A stretch of DNA of 64,000 nt from CAKSHC01 sp045595395 (GTDB lineage: Bacteria; Bacillota; Clostridia; Oscillospirales; UMGS1783). The translations under genes were made by a program, and so were the position numbers. Of the stretch, positions 1 to 8,790 are shown one piece after another. Location of the stretch: assembly GCA_045595395.1 (NCBI GenBank), contig JAZOAH010000021.1, forward strand, positions 1-64,000, given 5' to 3'. Below the pieces are notes generated by a model, which saw only the letters and a list, made by a program, of their open reading frames with translations, was not told the DNA's origin and did not search any database. How positions within the stretch are numbered: the first letter of the stretch is position 1; the number at the start of each line of letters is the position of its first letter.

Positions 1-198
1 CATTTAAATAAAGTCGAGTTTGTCAAGCTCCGTTTTCCAAATTACTTGTAAAACGTACTTGTTAATCTTACCTGATCGATTTCTCAATCAGAATTAACAG
101 GTCCTTGTTTCTTTTCTCATTGTTTAATTTTCAAGGTCCGATTGCAGGCTTCCTCTTTCGAGGATTTTCACTCACTCACGAGGAGTGAGGTGAGTTCT
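1..198 (-). promoter_or_regulatory. probable rRNA operon leader
   Basis: No coding potential. On the minus strand it holds a CTTGAAAATTAAACAA-type segment resembling those next to 16S genes in Firmicutes, then an imperfect hairpin flanked by GTTAAT and ATTAAC (about 63-100). A third TTGACA sits at 21-26, and its -10 would fall on or beyond the window edge. Probably the leader between the promoters and a 16S gene to the left. Confidence 0.55.
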
Positions 199-227
199 AT
201 TTTAGCAGAACTCCTTGCTATTGTCAA
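199..227 (-). promoter_or_regulatory. rRNA-type promoter P2, firing leftward
   Basis: TTGACA (222-227) and TAAAAT (199-204) on the minus strand with a 17-nt spacer, downstream of and in the same direction as P1. The pair looks like the P1/P2 arrangement of rRNA operons. Confidence 0.72.
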
Positions 228-301
228 GTGGTTTTTTCTCTTTTTTGAGATTTTTTTCAAAGCCGCAGCTTTGTAATCTCTTCGGAGGCGAAACCTTACT
301 T

Positions 302-330
302 AGTATACTCATCTACCCCTGGTTTGTCAA
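302..330 (-). promoter_or_regulatory. rRNA-type promoter P1, firing leftward
   Basis: On the minus strand a perfect TTGACA (325-330) is separated by 17 nt from TATACT (302-307). A second strong promoter lies about 100 bp downstream, and no gene follows before the window edge. Tandem near-consensus promoters are typical of rRNA operons in Firmicutes. The rRNA genes themselves would be outside the window, so the target is inferred. Confidence 0.75.
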
Positions 331-356
331 GCACTTTTTTTATTTTTTTCGACTTT

Positions 357-749
357 TTATTTTGCCGTCCCAATAACCGTTCCATCAATCGTTATTCGGC
401 TTTTTTTCCTATTCATATAATAGAGCAAAATACCCCAAATAGCTAATCCCGGGATCAGTCCCAACCAGCCCATGCCGAACAACTGACCGGCCAGCAGACA
501 CAATCCCCCGCACAGCAGAAGCGGAAAGATATAAACCAAAAAGGCAGTACCAAGCGGCACCTGATCCGACACCCTCACGACAACCTCTTGCCCGATCGCA
601 TACCCCGTCGGGTCATCGGCAAAGATGATATGCTCTTTTCCTGCACAGGCACCGCAGGTCTCGCAACTATGCCCACATGCCGAGGAGCGCAGAATCATCA
701 CCTGCGCCACCCGCCCGTCTCTCGCTACGATCCTTCCCGTAATCTCCAT
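357..749 (-). CDS. RseC/MucC-like membrane protein (SoxR-reducing system family)
   Basis: A 130-residue protein with the RseC layout: a short N-terminal domain with a tight cysteine cluster (CGHSCETCGAC, about residues 26-36), then two adjacent membrane helices (about 68-110) and a short basic tail. In other bacteria RseC acts on sigma-E signalling or as part of an Rnf-like complex that reduces SoxR; in Clostridia it often accompanies electron-transfer genes. The cysteines suggest an Fe-S or redox role. It follows the FAD oxidoreductase by 1 bp, so the two are probably co-translated and may share a redox function. Family assignment is good; the exact role here is unknown. Confidence 0.8.
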   Translation of the reverse strand: MEITGRIVARDGRVAQVMILRSSACGHSCETCGACAGKEHIIFADDPTGYAIGQEVVVRVSDQVPLGTAFLVYIFPLLLCGGLCLLAGQLFGMGWLGLIPGLAIWGILLYYMNRKKSRITIDGTVIGTAK

Positions 750-750
750 A

Positions 751-2301
751 TTATCTCGCCTCGTATCTCTTCATGATCTGTTCGGCTACCGCCAGCCCGT
801 CGGCCGCTGCACTCATAATGCCACCGGCATATCCGGCGCCCTCACCGCAAGGATACAATCCATCCAGCACCGACATCAATCCTTCACCACGCTCCATGCG
901 GATGGGCGCCGAGGTGCGGGTCTCTACGCCGGTCAGCACCGCTTCCCCATCGGCATAAAACCGCCCCTGCATAACAAAGTTTTTCAAGCCAAAACGTAAA
1001 TATTCATTGACGAATCCCGGCAACAGCTCACTCAATTCATAGGGCACAACCCCCGCCGAATAGGTCGGCTTGACATGCCCGAATTCGGTCGTCTTGATTC
1101 CGGCCATATAATCCTTAACCATCTGCGCCGGCGCACGGTAGCTGCCGGTGGCCGCATAGGCCGCCTGCTCCAACTGCCGCTGAAACTTCACGCCACCAAA
1201 CAGATCGCCGCCGAAATCGCTCGGCAACACCGACACGCACAAGGCCGCATTCCCGTTCTCCCCGGCACGTGCACTCTTGCTCATGCCGTTGGTGACCACG
1301 CCGCCATGCTCGCTGGCAGCAGCAATGACCTCGCCGCCGGGACACATGCAAAAATTATAGACTCCACGCTCACCCTTGCGAAGCGAATAGGTGTACTCAG
1401 CCGCACCAAGCAACGGATGTCCGGCGTATTCTTTATATAAAGAAGCGTCAATGTCGCTTTGCTTGTGCTCAATGCGCACACCGACCGAAAAGGGCTTGGC
1501 CGACATCGGCAATTCCAATTTGGCCGTCAATTCATAAATATCACGGGCACTGTGCCCGGTAGCCAGCACCAGGCAGTCGGTACGAATCTTCTCGACTCCG
1601 CCGACTCGCACCCCGGCCACCGCTCCGCCGGCCCGATCAATTCCGGTCAAGGGCGCACAAAAGGCGACCTCGCCGCCCAACTCTTCAATGCGCTGACGGA
1701 TACGCTTCACGATGCCGCACAGCAGATCGGTGCCGACATGAGGCTTGGCCTGCCACAAAATCTTGTCCGGCGCACCGAATTCGACAAGCCGCTTCAAGAT
1801 CCAGCGACAACGGGTATCGCCGATACGGGTGCCAAGTTTGCCGTCAGAGAAGGTGCCGGCGCCGCCCTCGCCAAACTGCACGTTGGTATTAGGATCCAAT
1901 TCGCCGGTCGCAAAGAATTTCTCCAGCGCCTTTTGCCGACTCTCGACATCGGCGCCACGCTCCAACACCAACGGCCGATACCCACACTCAGCCAAAGCCA
2001 AGGCGCAGAACATACCGGCCGGGCCAAATCCGACAACGATTGGCCGATCATTCAGCCGCTCCCGTCCGGTCGGCTTGGGGAGTTGATATTCCTCTTGCCA
2101 GTTGGCCTGATCGACCTCGCCACGGTAAGGCATATCAAATCCTACCGAATAAACAAAGACCGGCACGGTGCGACGAGCATCGACGGCACGGCGCAGCACA
2201 AAAGCCGCATCTTGCGGCAATCCCGAGCGGCGTGACGCTGTGGCCAGCGCCTCTTCGACCGGCGATTCAATTGGTAAACGAATGGCATTAACGATATACA
2301 T
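751..2301 (-). CDS. FAD-dependent oxidoreductase, COG2509 type
   Basis: About 516 residues. An N-terminal domain of roughly 95 residues precedes the Rossmann FAD motif (VVGFGPAGMFCAL). Further on come the conserved GEGGAGTFSDGKL segment and a C-terminal flavin-binding region (CGEGAGYAGGIMSAAADG). This matches the uncharacterised NAD(P)/FAD-dependent dehydrogenases of COG2509. The ATG at 2301 is chosen because the family begins MYIVNAIRLP and a purine-rich AGG lies just upstream; the longer open frame to 2394 runs over the hairpin and cdaR end. It is third in the cdaA-cdaR direction and abuts the RseC-like gene. The substrate is unknown. A paralog lies at 10861-12231. Confidence 0.85.
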   Translation of the reverse strand: MYIVNAIRLPIESPVEEALATASRRSGLPQDAAFVLRRAVDARRTVPVFVYSVGFDMPYRGEVDQANWQEEYQLPKPTGRERLNDRPIVVGFGPAGMFCALALAECGYRPLVLERGADVESRQKALEKFFATGELDPNTNVQFGEGGAGTFSDGKLGTRIGDTRCRWILKRLVEFGAPDKILWQAKPHVGTDLLCGIVKRIRQRIEELGGEVAFCAPLTGIDRAGGAVAGVRVGGVEKIRTDCLVLATGHSARDIYELTAKLELPMSAKPFSVGVRIEHKQSDIDASLYKEYAGHPLLGAAEYTYSLRKGERGVYNFCMCPGGEVIAAASEHGGVVTNGMSKSARAGENGNAALCVSVLPSDFGGDLFGGVKFQRQLEQAAYAATGSYRAPAQMVKDYMAGIKTTEFGHVKPTYSAGVVPYELSELLPGFVNEYLRFGLKNFVMQGRFYADGEAVLTGVETRTSAPIRMERGEGLMSVLDGLYPCGEGAGYAGGIMSAAADGLAVAEQIMKRYEAR

Positions 2302-2317
2302 CTTCAACCTCGGAAAA

Positions 2318-2341
2318 CGGCTTCGCCGTCTGGCGAAGCCG
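2318..2341 (-). terminator. hairpin between cdaR and the FAD gene
   Basis: A perfect 10-bp stem with a 4-nt loop (CGGCTTCGCC...GGCGAAGCCG), followed on the minus strand by TTTTCC. The T run is short, so it may be a partial terminator or attenuator that lowers expression of the two downstream redox genes. Confidence 0.55.
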
Positions 2342-2347
2342 CTGTTA

Positions 2348-3577
2348 TTATTGAATGGTAACGGTAACGGTATATTTCCCGACCACACCGACATTTTTGT
2401 CCGTCGGCACGGTAAAGGTCACCGGAACAGATACGGTACCCGCCGTAGCAGTAAAGGAACCCATATCGACCACTGCCCGAATATCGGCCCCCGAGAGCGA
2501 CATGATGTCATCCGACAGCCCACGCAGGCGCACCGTCAGCGTCTTGTCCTGCACTGTAGCCGTCACGCCGGATGCCACATTCTCGACCGAAAACTCCCGC
2601 AAAGTAAAGCGGCGAACAACACTGTCTTCGATGCTCACCGTGATCTCGACCGACTCGACCTCATCCAACAGCTTAAAACCGGTGGGCACGGTCAATGTCT
2701 GGGTGTAACTCTCGAAATATTGAATGCGCGAAGTATCCACCGTATCGACTTCGATCTGATTGAGCAGATCCAGTTCCGACTCCGGCCCGGCAATGCGCAC
2801 TTTCTCGGGCTTGACGGTATAATGGAACATGGTATCGTCGGTACCGCCCGACTTGTTCAACCCGTTGACCACCAACGGCACTTCCTTAATATAATAGACC
2901 GGAATATTGACCGACACGCTTGAAAACTCACCCGTCAGATACTGGCCGTCGATGACATTGCCGTCGGCATCAATATAGACCACATTCTGCCGCAACGTCT
3001 TGACTGAATTAAGTCCCGTCACATCGACCTCGATCAAATAGTTTGCCACCTTAGCCAACAAACTGGCCGGCCCTTCCACCTTCATAGATCCGGGTGACGC
3101 AGCGATCTCACCAAGCCAGTAGCCATCCTTGACCTGACCGTTGGTCACGATCCTGGCCTCGACCTGCTTGCGGTCCAATTTATCAAAACTCATCTTGATG
3201 CTCGATACCGACTGCTCGGAAATGAGCAGATTGGTGCCCGGCATGGTAACGGTAATGGGCAATTCATAATCTCCGGCCACCGTAACCGAGGACAGGTCGA
3301 CTCGTGCCGTGATCTCATCTCGGCTGAGATTGGCCAGCGCCACACGCGAACCCTCCAGCTTAACATCAACCGTCAACTCCTCCGTTTTGAGGATGGCCAG
3401 ATTGTTCTGCTGCGGAATCGAGCCGTCAAAGGCAACCGTTACGGGAATATCGGAAAAATCCTTGGTATCCTGCGGATTATAAAAACCGTTCACATAGAAC
3501 CACAGGCTGAAGGCGATCAAAAAGGACAGTACCATCCAAAAGATCTTATTGTCAAACATCTTACGAATCTTGGTCAT
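2348..3577 (-). CDS. cdaR: CdaR (YbbR-domain regulator of diadenylate cyclase)
   Basis: About 409 residues: one N-terminal transmembrane helix (IFWMVLSFLIAFSLWFYV, about 11-28) followed by an extracellular array of YbbR domains, each beta-rich with PVTV-type strands. CdaR binds and modulates the membrane diadenylate cyclase CdaA in Firmicutes. The ATG at 3577 (MTKIRKMF) follows a good AGGAGG and overlaps the end of cdaA by 17 bp, which implies translational coupling; the longer upstream frame lies inside cdaA. glmM, which commonly follows in Bacilli, is not present. Confidence 0.92.
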   Translation of the reverse strand: MTKIRKMFDNKIFWMVLSFLIAFSLWFYVNGFYNPQDTKDFSDIPVTVAFDGSIPQQNNLAILKTEELTVDVKLEGSRVALANLSRDEITARVDLSSVTVAGDYELPITVTMPGTNLLISEQSVSSIKMSFDKLDRKQVEARIVTNGQVKDGYWLGEIAASPGSMKVEGPASLLAKVANYLIEVDVTGLNSVKTLRQNVVYIDADGNVIDGQYLTGEFSSVSVNIPVYYIKEVPLVVNGLNKSGGTDDTMFHYTVKPEKVRIAGPESELDLLNQIEVDTVDTSRIQYFESYTQTLTVPTGFKLLDEVESVEITVSIEDSVVRRFTLREFSVENVASGVTATVQDKTLTVRLRGLSDDIMSLSGADIRAVVDMGSFTATAGTVSVPVTFTVPTDKNVGVVGKYTVTVTIQ

Positions 3578-4445
3578 CACTGTCCTCCTTTCTGCGCAGC
3601 CAGCCACGCACCTTATCCATCCAGGATACCTTGTTCTCCTCTTCACGATGGATATGATGATAAACGGCATCGCACAGACTGATCGCATCCAGGTTGCGGA
3701 TGAGCACGCCGTTTTGCGCCGTGCTGATCTTACCCGTTTCCTCCGATACAACAACGACCAGGCAATCCGCCGCCTCGCTCATGCCGATGGCAGCACGATG
3801 GCGAGTGCCCAGTTCACGGGACAGGCTGACATTTTGGGTCAGCGGCAGCACACATCCGGCCGCCACCATGCGATCCCCCCTCAGGATGAGCGCACCGTCA
3901 TGCAACGGAGACTTAGGATAAAAGACATTCATGATCAGCTCGGTCGAAATTGCAGCGTCGATCACCGTGCCGCTTTTTATGATGCCGCCCAAACGGGTCG
4001 AACCCTCGATCACGACCAACGCACCCGTTTTGGTGCGTGACATATCGGTCATGGCATCGACGATCATCTGCGCCTGCTCACGCTTGGCCGCCGCCGCCTG
4101 CTCACTTTCGGTGGCGAACATGCTGCTGATCTTGGTCATGTTACCACGCCCCACACGCTCAAGCAGTGCACGAAGCTCGGGCTGAAAGATGATGATCAGC
4201 GCCAAAATACCAAACTCCAACAAACTGCTGATAATGAAAGATGTCACATTCATTTTCAGCAGATTGGCAAGCAGCGTTACGCCAAAGACAAAAAGCAGGC
4301 CTTTGATCAACGGCGCCGCCTGCGTTTGACGCAGAAATCGGATGGCCAGATAGATCAGATAGGTGACCAGCAAAATATCCAGCGTATCGGTCAAAAAATT
4401 GAAAGATTTTAAATTGTCCACAAAAAACGAAAAGAATTCGGCCAT
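3561..4445 (-). CDS. cdaA: diadenylate cyclase CdaA
   Basis: A 294-residue membrane cyclase that makes c-di-AMP from two ATP. Three hydrophobic helices occupy roughly residues 20-85 and the DAC domain follows. The catalytic signatures DGA (183-185) and RHR (215-217) are both intact, as are the metal- and ATP-binding surroundings, so the enzyme should be active. It is the first gene of a minus-strand run with cdaR. c-di-AMP controls potassium, osmolyte and cell-wall homeostasis in Gram-positive bacteria. No c-di-AMP riboswitch was recognised in the window. Confidence 0.96.
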   Translation of the reverse strand: MAEFFSFFVDNLKSFNFLTDTLDILLVTYLIYLAIRFLRQTQAAPLIKGLLFVFGVTLLANLLKMNVTSFIISSLLEFGILALIIIFQPELRALLERVGRGNMTKISSMFATESEQAAAAKREQAQMIVDAMTDMSRTKTGALVVIEGSTRLGGIIKSGTVIDAAISTELIMNVFYPKSPLHDGALILRGDRMVAAGCVLPLTQNVSLSRELGTRHRAAIGMSEAADCLVVVVSEETGKISTAQNGVLIRNLDAISLCDAVYHHIHREEENKVSWMDKVRGWLRRKEDSDDQDS

Positions 4446-4484
4446 ATTCTTCCGCTCCCGCTATTTTTCATTATATCTATTGTA

Positions 4485-5606
4485 TCATAGGTTTGGCGAG
4501 AATGAAACCGATTTTACAATTTTTTTAATTTCTTTTTGAAATTTTTCTACCGTTTCCTCTCCCTGAAAGGCGCCAAAGCTCACCCGAACCCCGCCTTGCC
4601 CGTCAGTGCCGAGTTTTCGGTGGGCATCGGGCGCACAGTGCAGGCCCGCCCGCACAGCGATCCCCGCCTCGTCCAGCCGTGTCGCCACCTCCTGTGCCGG
4701 TATACCTTCTATATTAAATAAGAAGGTCCCGCCGTCCGGTCGGCCGTACAACACCATCCGATCCATGCCTCGCAGCCGCTCCCGCAGCCGTGCCGCCATG
4801 CGCCATTCCCTCTCGGCGATCCGATCTCGGCCACAGGAACGGATAAAGTCCAGCCCTGCCCCCAGCGACACAATGGCCGGCACGTTCAACGTCCCCGCTT
4901 CCAGCCGCTCGGGCGGCAACTCCGGCATCCCGACCGCCGCCGAATCGCCGCCGCTGCCGCCAAACATCAGCGGCTGAGGACAGACACCCTTGCCCAGCAC
5001 CAGCAGCCCGCTGCCCATCAGCCCGTACAAGCCCTTATGCCCGGCGGTGCACAGCATGGCTATGCCGTCACGATCGACATTCAGATCGACCGTCCCGGCC
5101 GCCTGGGAAGCATCAACGATCAGCGGGATGGCCTGTTTTTTGCACAGCGCCGCAATCTCGACCACCGGCAGGCGTTGCCCGGTCACATTGGACTGGGCCG
5201 TCACACAGCACAGCGATGTCCGAGGCGAGAGAGCCGCCCGAAAATTGGCCAATGTTCTCTCGTCGCTGTCCTCCACCGACACTGTCACCCGCCGTACATT
5301 TCGATTGTTCTCCAACGGACGACGCACCGCATTATGCTCCAGATCGCTGGTCACCACCTCGCCCCGCGCACCGGCCAGGGCGAGGTTGAGGGCATGGGTG
5401 GCGTTTTGGGTAAAGACCACCCGTTCGGGCTCCGCCCCGAAAAAGGCGGCCGCCTTCTCCCTTACCTCATAGACAGCACGCTCCGCCCGAGCCGACAAGA
5501 CATGCCCGCCCCGGCCGGGATTGCCCAGCTGCATGGCCCGGCAGGCCTCCTGCAACACCGACGGCGGCTTAGGGTAGGATGTCGCAGCATTATCAAGATA
5601 ATACAC
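4485..5606 (-). CDS. class V aminotransferase / cysteine desulfurase family protein
   Basis: A 373-residue PLP-dependent enzyme with the NifS-like opening YLDNAATSYPKP, the PLP lysine in TAGHKGLYG and the active-site cysteine in GLHCAPDAHRKLGT. The last motif is typical of the cysteine-desulfurase-like subfamily TIGR01977, which differs from the IscS copy at 51467-52582. It overlaps the 3' end of a DUF3343 gene by 14 bp. DUF3343 proteins are proposed sulfur or selenium carriers, so this pair may mobilise S or Se for an unidentified acceptor. selA, selB or selD are not in the window. The enzyme class is secure; the specific pathway is inferred. Confidence 0.88.
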   Translation of the reverse strand: MYYLDNAATSYPKPPSVLQEACRAMQLGNPGRGGHVLSARAERAVYEVREKAAAFFGAEPERVVFTQNATHALNLALAGARGEVVTSDLEHNAVRRPLENNRNVRRVTVSVEDSDERTLANFRAALSPRTSLCCVTAQSNVTGQRLPVVEIAALCKKQAIPLIVDASQAAGTVDLNVDRDGIAMLCTAGHKGLYGLMGSGLLVLGKGVCPQPLMFGGSGGDSAAVGMPELPPERLEAGTLNVPAIVSLGAGLDFIRSCGRDRIAEREWRMAARLRERLRGMDRMVLYGRPDGGTFLFNIEGIPAQEVATRLDEAGIAVRAGLHCAPDAHRKLGTDGQGGVRVSFGAFQGEETVEKFQKEIKKIVKSVSFSPNL

Positions 5607-5781
5607 CGACGCCGCCCTCCCTCAGGATCCGGCGCACCTGAGCCTCCTTGCCTGCGTCGATCTCCAGCACATACCGACAGCCATCCACACGTCGCAGCAC
5701 ACAGCCGATCCCCGCACGCCGCAGCAGGTCACGCCCCTTTTGCCCGTAGGTGACCGAGGCTACCATCAATCGCATCTTCAT
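5593..5781 (-). CDS. DUF3343 small protein (putative Se/S carrier-like)
   Basis: About 62 residues. The ATG at 5781 (MKMRLMVAS) is preferred because GGAGG lies 8 nt upstream; a GTG at 5790 overlaps that ribosome binding site. Two cysteines (GIGCVLRR and DGCRYVLE) sit in a compact alpha/beta fold typical of DUF3343, a family named for its likeness to putative selenium/sulfur carriers. It is translationally coupled to the downstream desulfurase-like gene. Confidence 0.8.
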   Translation of the reverse strand: MKMRLMVASVTYGQKGRDLLRRAGIGCVLRRVDGCRYVLEIDAGKEAQVRRILREGGVGVLS

Positions 5782-5845
5782 CTGTATCACCTCCCCTACC
5801 AGCCTACGCCGCCGTGCGATTCCTTGTCAAAACCCGCTTTTTCCC

Positions 5846-5873
5846 TTGCATTTTCACGAATCTGTGATATAAT
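5846..5873 (+). promoter_or_regulatory. tyrS promoter
   Basis: TTGCAT (5846-5851), 16-nt spacer, TATAAT (5868-5873) with an extended TG one base upstream. The tyrS start codon follows within 30 nt of the -10, leaving no room for a T-box leader. Confidence 0.72.
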
Positions 5874-5902
5874 TTGAATAATGCACAATTTCGGAGGATA
5901 TT

Positions 5903-7114
5903 ATGAAGATCTATGAAGAATTACAGGCCCGTGGTCTGATCGCACAGGTGACCGACGAGGCCGAGATCCGCAACCTGATCAATAACGGCGGTGCCCGTTT
6001 CTATATCGGCTTTGACCCCACGGCCGATTCGCTGCATGTGGGTCACTTTATGGCACTGTGCCTGATGAAGCGTCTGCAAATGGCCGGCAACAAGCCCATC
6101 GTCCTCATCGGCGGCGGCACCGGCATGGTCGGCGACCCCTCGGGCCGTACCGATATGCGCTCGATGATGACCACCGAAACCATCCAGCACAACTGCGACT
6201 GCTTTAAGAAGCAGATGGAACGCTTTATCGAATTCGGCGAGGATAAGGCCATCATGGTCAACAATGCCGACTGGCTGCTCGATCTGAAATATGTCGAGCT
6301 GCTGCGTGAGGTCGGTGCTTGCTTCTCGGTCAACAATATGCTGCGTGCCGAGTGCTACAAGCAGCGCATGGAAAAGGGTCTGAGCTTCCTGGAATTCAAC
6401 TACATGATCATGCAGTCCTATGACTTTTTACACCTGCACCGCCACTACGGCTGCAACATGCAGTTCGGCGGCGACGATCAGTGGAGCAATATGCTCGGCG
6501 GCACCGAGCTCATCCGCCGCAAGGAAGGCCACGATGCCTACGCCATGACCATCACCCTGCTGCTCAACAGCGAAGGCAAGAAGATGGGCAAGACCGCTCG
6601 AGGCGCCGTATGGCTCGATCCCAACAAGACCTCCCCCTTTGAGTTCTATCAGTATTGGCGCAACGTCGACGATGCCGATGTCATGAAATGCATCCGCATG
6701 CTCACCTTTATCCCCATCGAACAGATCGAGGAGATCGATAACTGGGCTCCCGAGCGCATCAATGAGAAAAAGGAACTACTCGCCTATGAGTTGACGGCGC
6801 TGGTACACGGCGAAGAAGAGGCCAAGAAAGCCAAAGAGGTGGCCTACTCCCTCTTCTCCGGCCAGGGCGACGACGCCAACATGCCCACCACTGAACTGGA
6901 TGTCGATGCCGACATGTCCATCCTTGACCTGATGGTCGCCTGCTCCTTGGCCGCATCCAAGGGCGAAGCCCGCCGACTGGTCCAGCAGGGCGGCGTCAGC
7001 GTCGACGGCGAGAAGATCACCGCCATCGACTATTGTGTCACCCTCGACGCTCTCAAAACCGGCGTCAAGATCCGCAAAGGCAAAAAGGTCTTCCACAAAG
7101 CCATCCTGAAATAA
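5903..7114 (+). CDS. tyrS: tyrosyl-tRNA synthetase
   Basis: A 403-residue class I aminoacyl-tRNA synthetase that charges tRNA-Tyr. The HIGH-type signature appears as HVGH in the Rossmann domain (about residue 48) and the KMSKS loop as KKMGKT (about 228). The C-terminal 70 residues form an S4-like RNA-binding domain (ASKGEARRLVQQGGVSVDGEKI). Length and order match the bacterial enzyme. A GGAGG lies just upstream of the ATG, and a strong terminator follows the stop, so it is monocistronic. Confidence 0.97.
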   Translation: MKIYEELQARGLIAQVTDEAEIRNLINNGGARFYIGFDPTADSLHVGHFMALCLMKRLQMAGNKPIVLIGGGTGMVGDPSGRTDMRSMMTTETIQHNCDCFKKQMERFIEFGEDKAIMVNNADWLLDLKYVELLREVGACFSVNNMLRAECYKQRMEKGLSFLEFNYMIMQSYDFLHLHRHYGCNMQFGGDDQWSNMLGGTELIRRKEGHDAYAMTITLLLNSEGKKMGKTARGAVWLDPNKTSPFEFYQYWRNVDDADVMKCIRMLTFIPIEQIEEIDNWAPERINEKKELLAYELTALVHGEEEAKKAKEVAYSLFSGQGDDANMPTTELDVDADMSILDLMVACSLAASKGEARRLVQQGGVSVDGEKITAIDYCVTLDALKTGVKIRKGKKVFHKAILK

Positions 7115-7116
7115 TG

Positions 7117-7146
7117 AAAAGCCACCCTCTCGGGTGGCTTTTTCTT
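7117..7146. terminator. bidirectional terminator between tyrS and the epimerase gene
   Basis: Stem AGCCACCC/GGGTGGCT with a short TCTC loop, A run before and T run after, so it can serve both converging genes. Confidence 0.88.
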
Positions 7147-8221
7147 ATAATGTGCATCCTTCCAATTTTTTCTTAAACTCGGCCAGATCCTCTTCTCCGT
7201 CGATGATGGTGAGGGTGCATCCCATTTTAATCGTTTCAAACGGGCCGATGTGTTTGAGCACGCCCTTGTCGATATCCATCTGTCGGCCGCTGGCAAAGCC
7301 GTTGCTGGGCATCAGACCCAGGCAGTACTCGATCGAGCCCATTGAACGCCATTCAACCAAGCGGGGCAGCACATCATACTTAAAGGTGCTGTACATGCCC
7401 AAACCCAGCTCCTTATTGTAGGCGCCAACATAGCAATTCCCCTGAGCATCATGGAGCAGATCATGCACATAGACGTTTTCCAGTTTGCCGTCGACCGGAT
7501 CGGTGATGACATTCCATTCATCCAGGCACTTTTCGCTCTCCTCGTTCACCGGCGTGATGCCCTTGGTGGGGATAAACATCTCGCAATCGGGGCCCAGCAC
7601 CGGGAAGCCGTAGTTGAGGTGATACATCATCATAAAGGGCGCAGTATAGAAACTCTCATTCTCCACCTCGTCGTCAATGGTGATGACCTTGCTGCCGAGC
7701 GTGGAGGAGATGGTGCGACGCAGCACATTGTTCTCAAAGAACAGGCCGTTGTCCCGCATCTCGCCCGATACGCCGACCACAAAATCGTCGCCCTCCCACT
7801 TTTCAAAGGAGGCTACATTGTCGGCCGGGATAAAGCGCAGACGGCCGTGGAAGATGTTGCGTCCCTCTTCCTCGGACGGATAATGGCCGCCGACGTTGGA
7901 AAAACCGCAGGTGTAGAGCATACCGCCCGAAATGGAACGCAGGAAATTGCGTCCCTCATGATCGGCCAAGCCCGACTGCACCGGCCCGACCACCGACAAA
8001 AAGTTAATGGGCGTGTTCTTGTATTTGAGATTGAGAATGTCCAGACAACGGCTCTCCATCACCGAATAGGACAGATCACCGCAGGTAACATCAAAACTCT
8101 TGATGCCATCCGGCTTACCCATGTTTCTCGTGTTAGCACGTACCTCGGCAATGTTCTTCATGTTGCCGACCCGGCGCATCAGATCCTGCTTGGAATATTC
8201 CTTACCCTTGTAAATTGCCAT
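7145..8221 (-). CDS. DUF4432 / aldose 1-epimerase-like family protein
   Basis: 358 residues with the galactose-mutarotase-like fold of DUF4432. Recognisable stretches include ESRCLDILNLKYKN, the GGMLYTCGFSNVGG core, the MMYHLNYGFPVLG segment and a C-terminal MGSIEYCLGLMPSNG. Such proteins are thought to act on unidentified sugars, sometimes sugar phosphates. The start is 2 bp after the stop of the folate-type ECF substrate-binding gene, with AGGAG inside that gene's end, so it should be transcribed under the upstream THF riboswitch. That pairing is unexplained by known function. Confidence 0.8.
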   Translation of the reverse strand: MAIYKGKEYSKQDLMRRVGNMKNIAEVRANTRNMGKPDGIKSFDVTCGDLSYSVMESRCLDILNLKYKNTPINFLSVVGPVQSGLADHEGRNFLRSISGGMLYTCGFSNVGGHYPSEEEGRNIFHGRLRFIPADNVASFEKWEGDDFVVGVSGEMRDNGLFFENNVLRRTISSTLGSKVITIDDEVENESFYTAPFMMMYHLNYGFPVLGPDCEMFIPTKGITPVNEESEKCLDEWNVITDPVDGKLENVYVHDLLHDAQGNCYVGAYNKELGLGMYSTFKYDVLPRLVEWRSMGSIEYCLGLMPSNGFASGRQMDIDKGVLKHIGPFETIKMGCTLTIIDGEEDLAEFKKKLEGCTL

Positions 8222-8223
8222 AC

Positions 8224-8736
8224 CTATACTCCTATCCTATTAAAAAGTCGGTTCAGTCCGTAGACTGCCGCCATATAGATCACACTCATGACCGCCGCCG
8301 AGATCAGGCGGGGCCAGATCATTAAGCCAAAATCCATGCCATACAACCACTGCAGGCAGAAGGTGTTGAGAAACGCCGTAATCACCGATGCTCCCAAGAT
8401 GCCCAAAGCGATCCGCCAAAGCCTCCCGCTTTTCCATACGATCAGCCCGCAGATGGCGCCGCCCAGCGCCGCCACCAGCGTCATGACCGGCATATAAGCA
8501 CCGCCCATGGGATTGATCAGATACCCGACGACATCGGCCAGCGCCGCCACGCAAGCGCCATATCCGAATCCCAACCGCACAGCCGCCAGATAAATGGGGA
8601 TCAGCCCAAAGGCAAAGCGCACCGTCAGCGGCGACATACCAAACAAGGCAACGGCATAGGATGTGGGCAGCAATCGGGTCATGACGACCGAGAGTGCCAC
8701 AAGCAGCGCCGCTTGTACGATTTTTTTTGTCCGCAT
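8224..8736 (-). CDS. folT: ECF transporter S component, folate family (FolT-like)
   Basis: About 170 residues with five or six hydrophobic helices and the FolT-type MRTKKIVQAALLVALSVVMTRLL opening. It is the substrate-capturing subunit of an energy-coupling-factor importer; shared energising subunits are not in the window. The ATG at 8736 is chosen because AAAGGAGG lies 10 nt upstream, and the longer frame reads into the leader. Folate specificity is supported by the THF riboswitch immediately upstream. Confidence 0.88.
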   Translation of the reverse strand: MRTKKIVQAALLVALSVVMTRLLPTSYAVALFGMSPLTVRFAFGLIPIYLAAVRLGFGYGACVAALADVVGYLINPMGGAYMPVMTLVAALGGAICGLIVWKSGRLWRIALGILGASVITAFLNTFCLQWLYGMDFGLMIWPRLISAAVMSVIYMAAVYGLNRLFNRIGV

Positions 8737-8790
8737 AGAAAAACGACCTCCTTTATCGAAAAATACAAACATTCCGCTAAAGAAGGACGC

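Noticed and set aside
5791..5902. T-box riboswitch before tyrS
   Set aside because: The promoter leaves a leader of under 30 nt, too short for a T-box.
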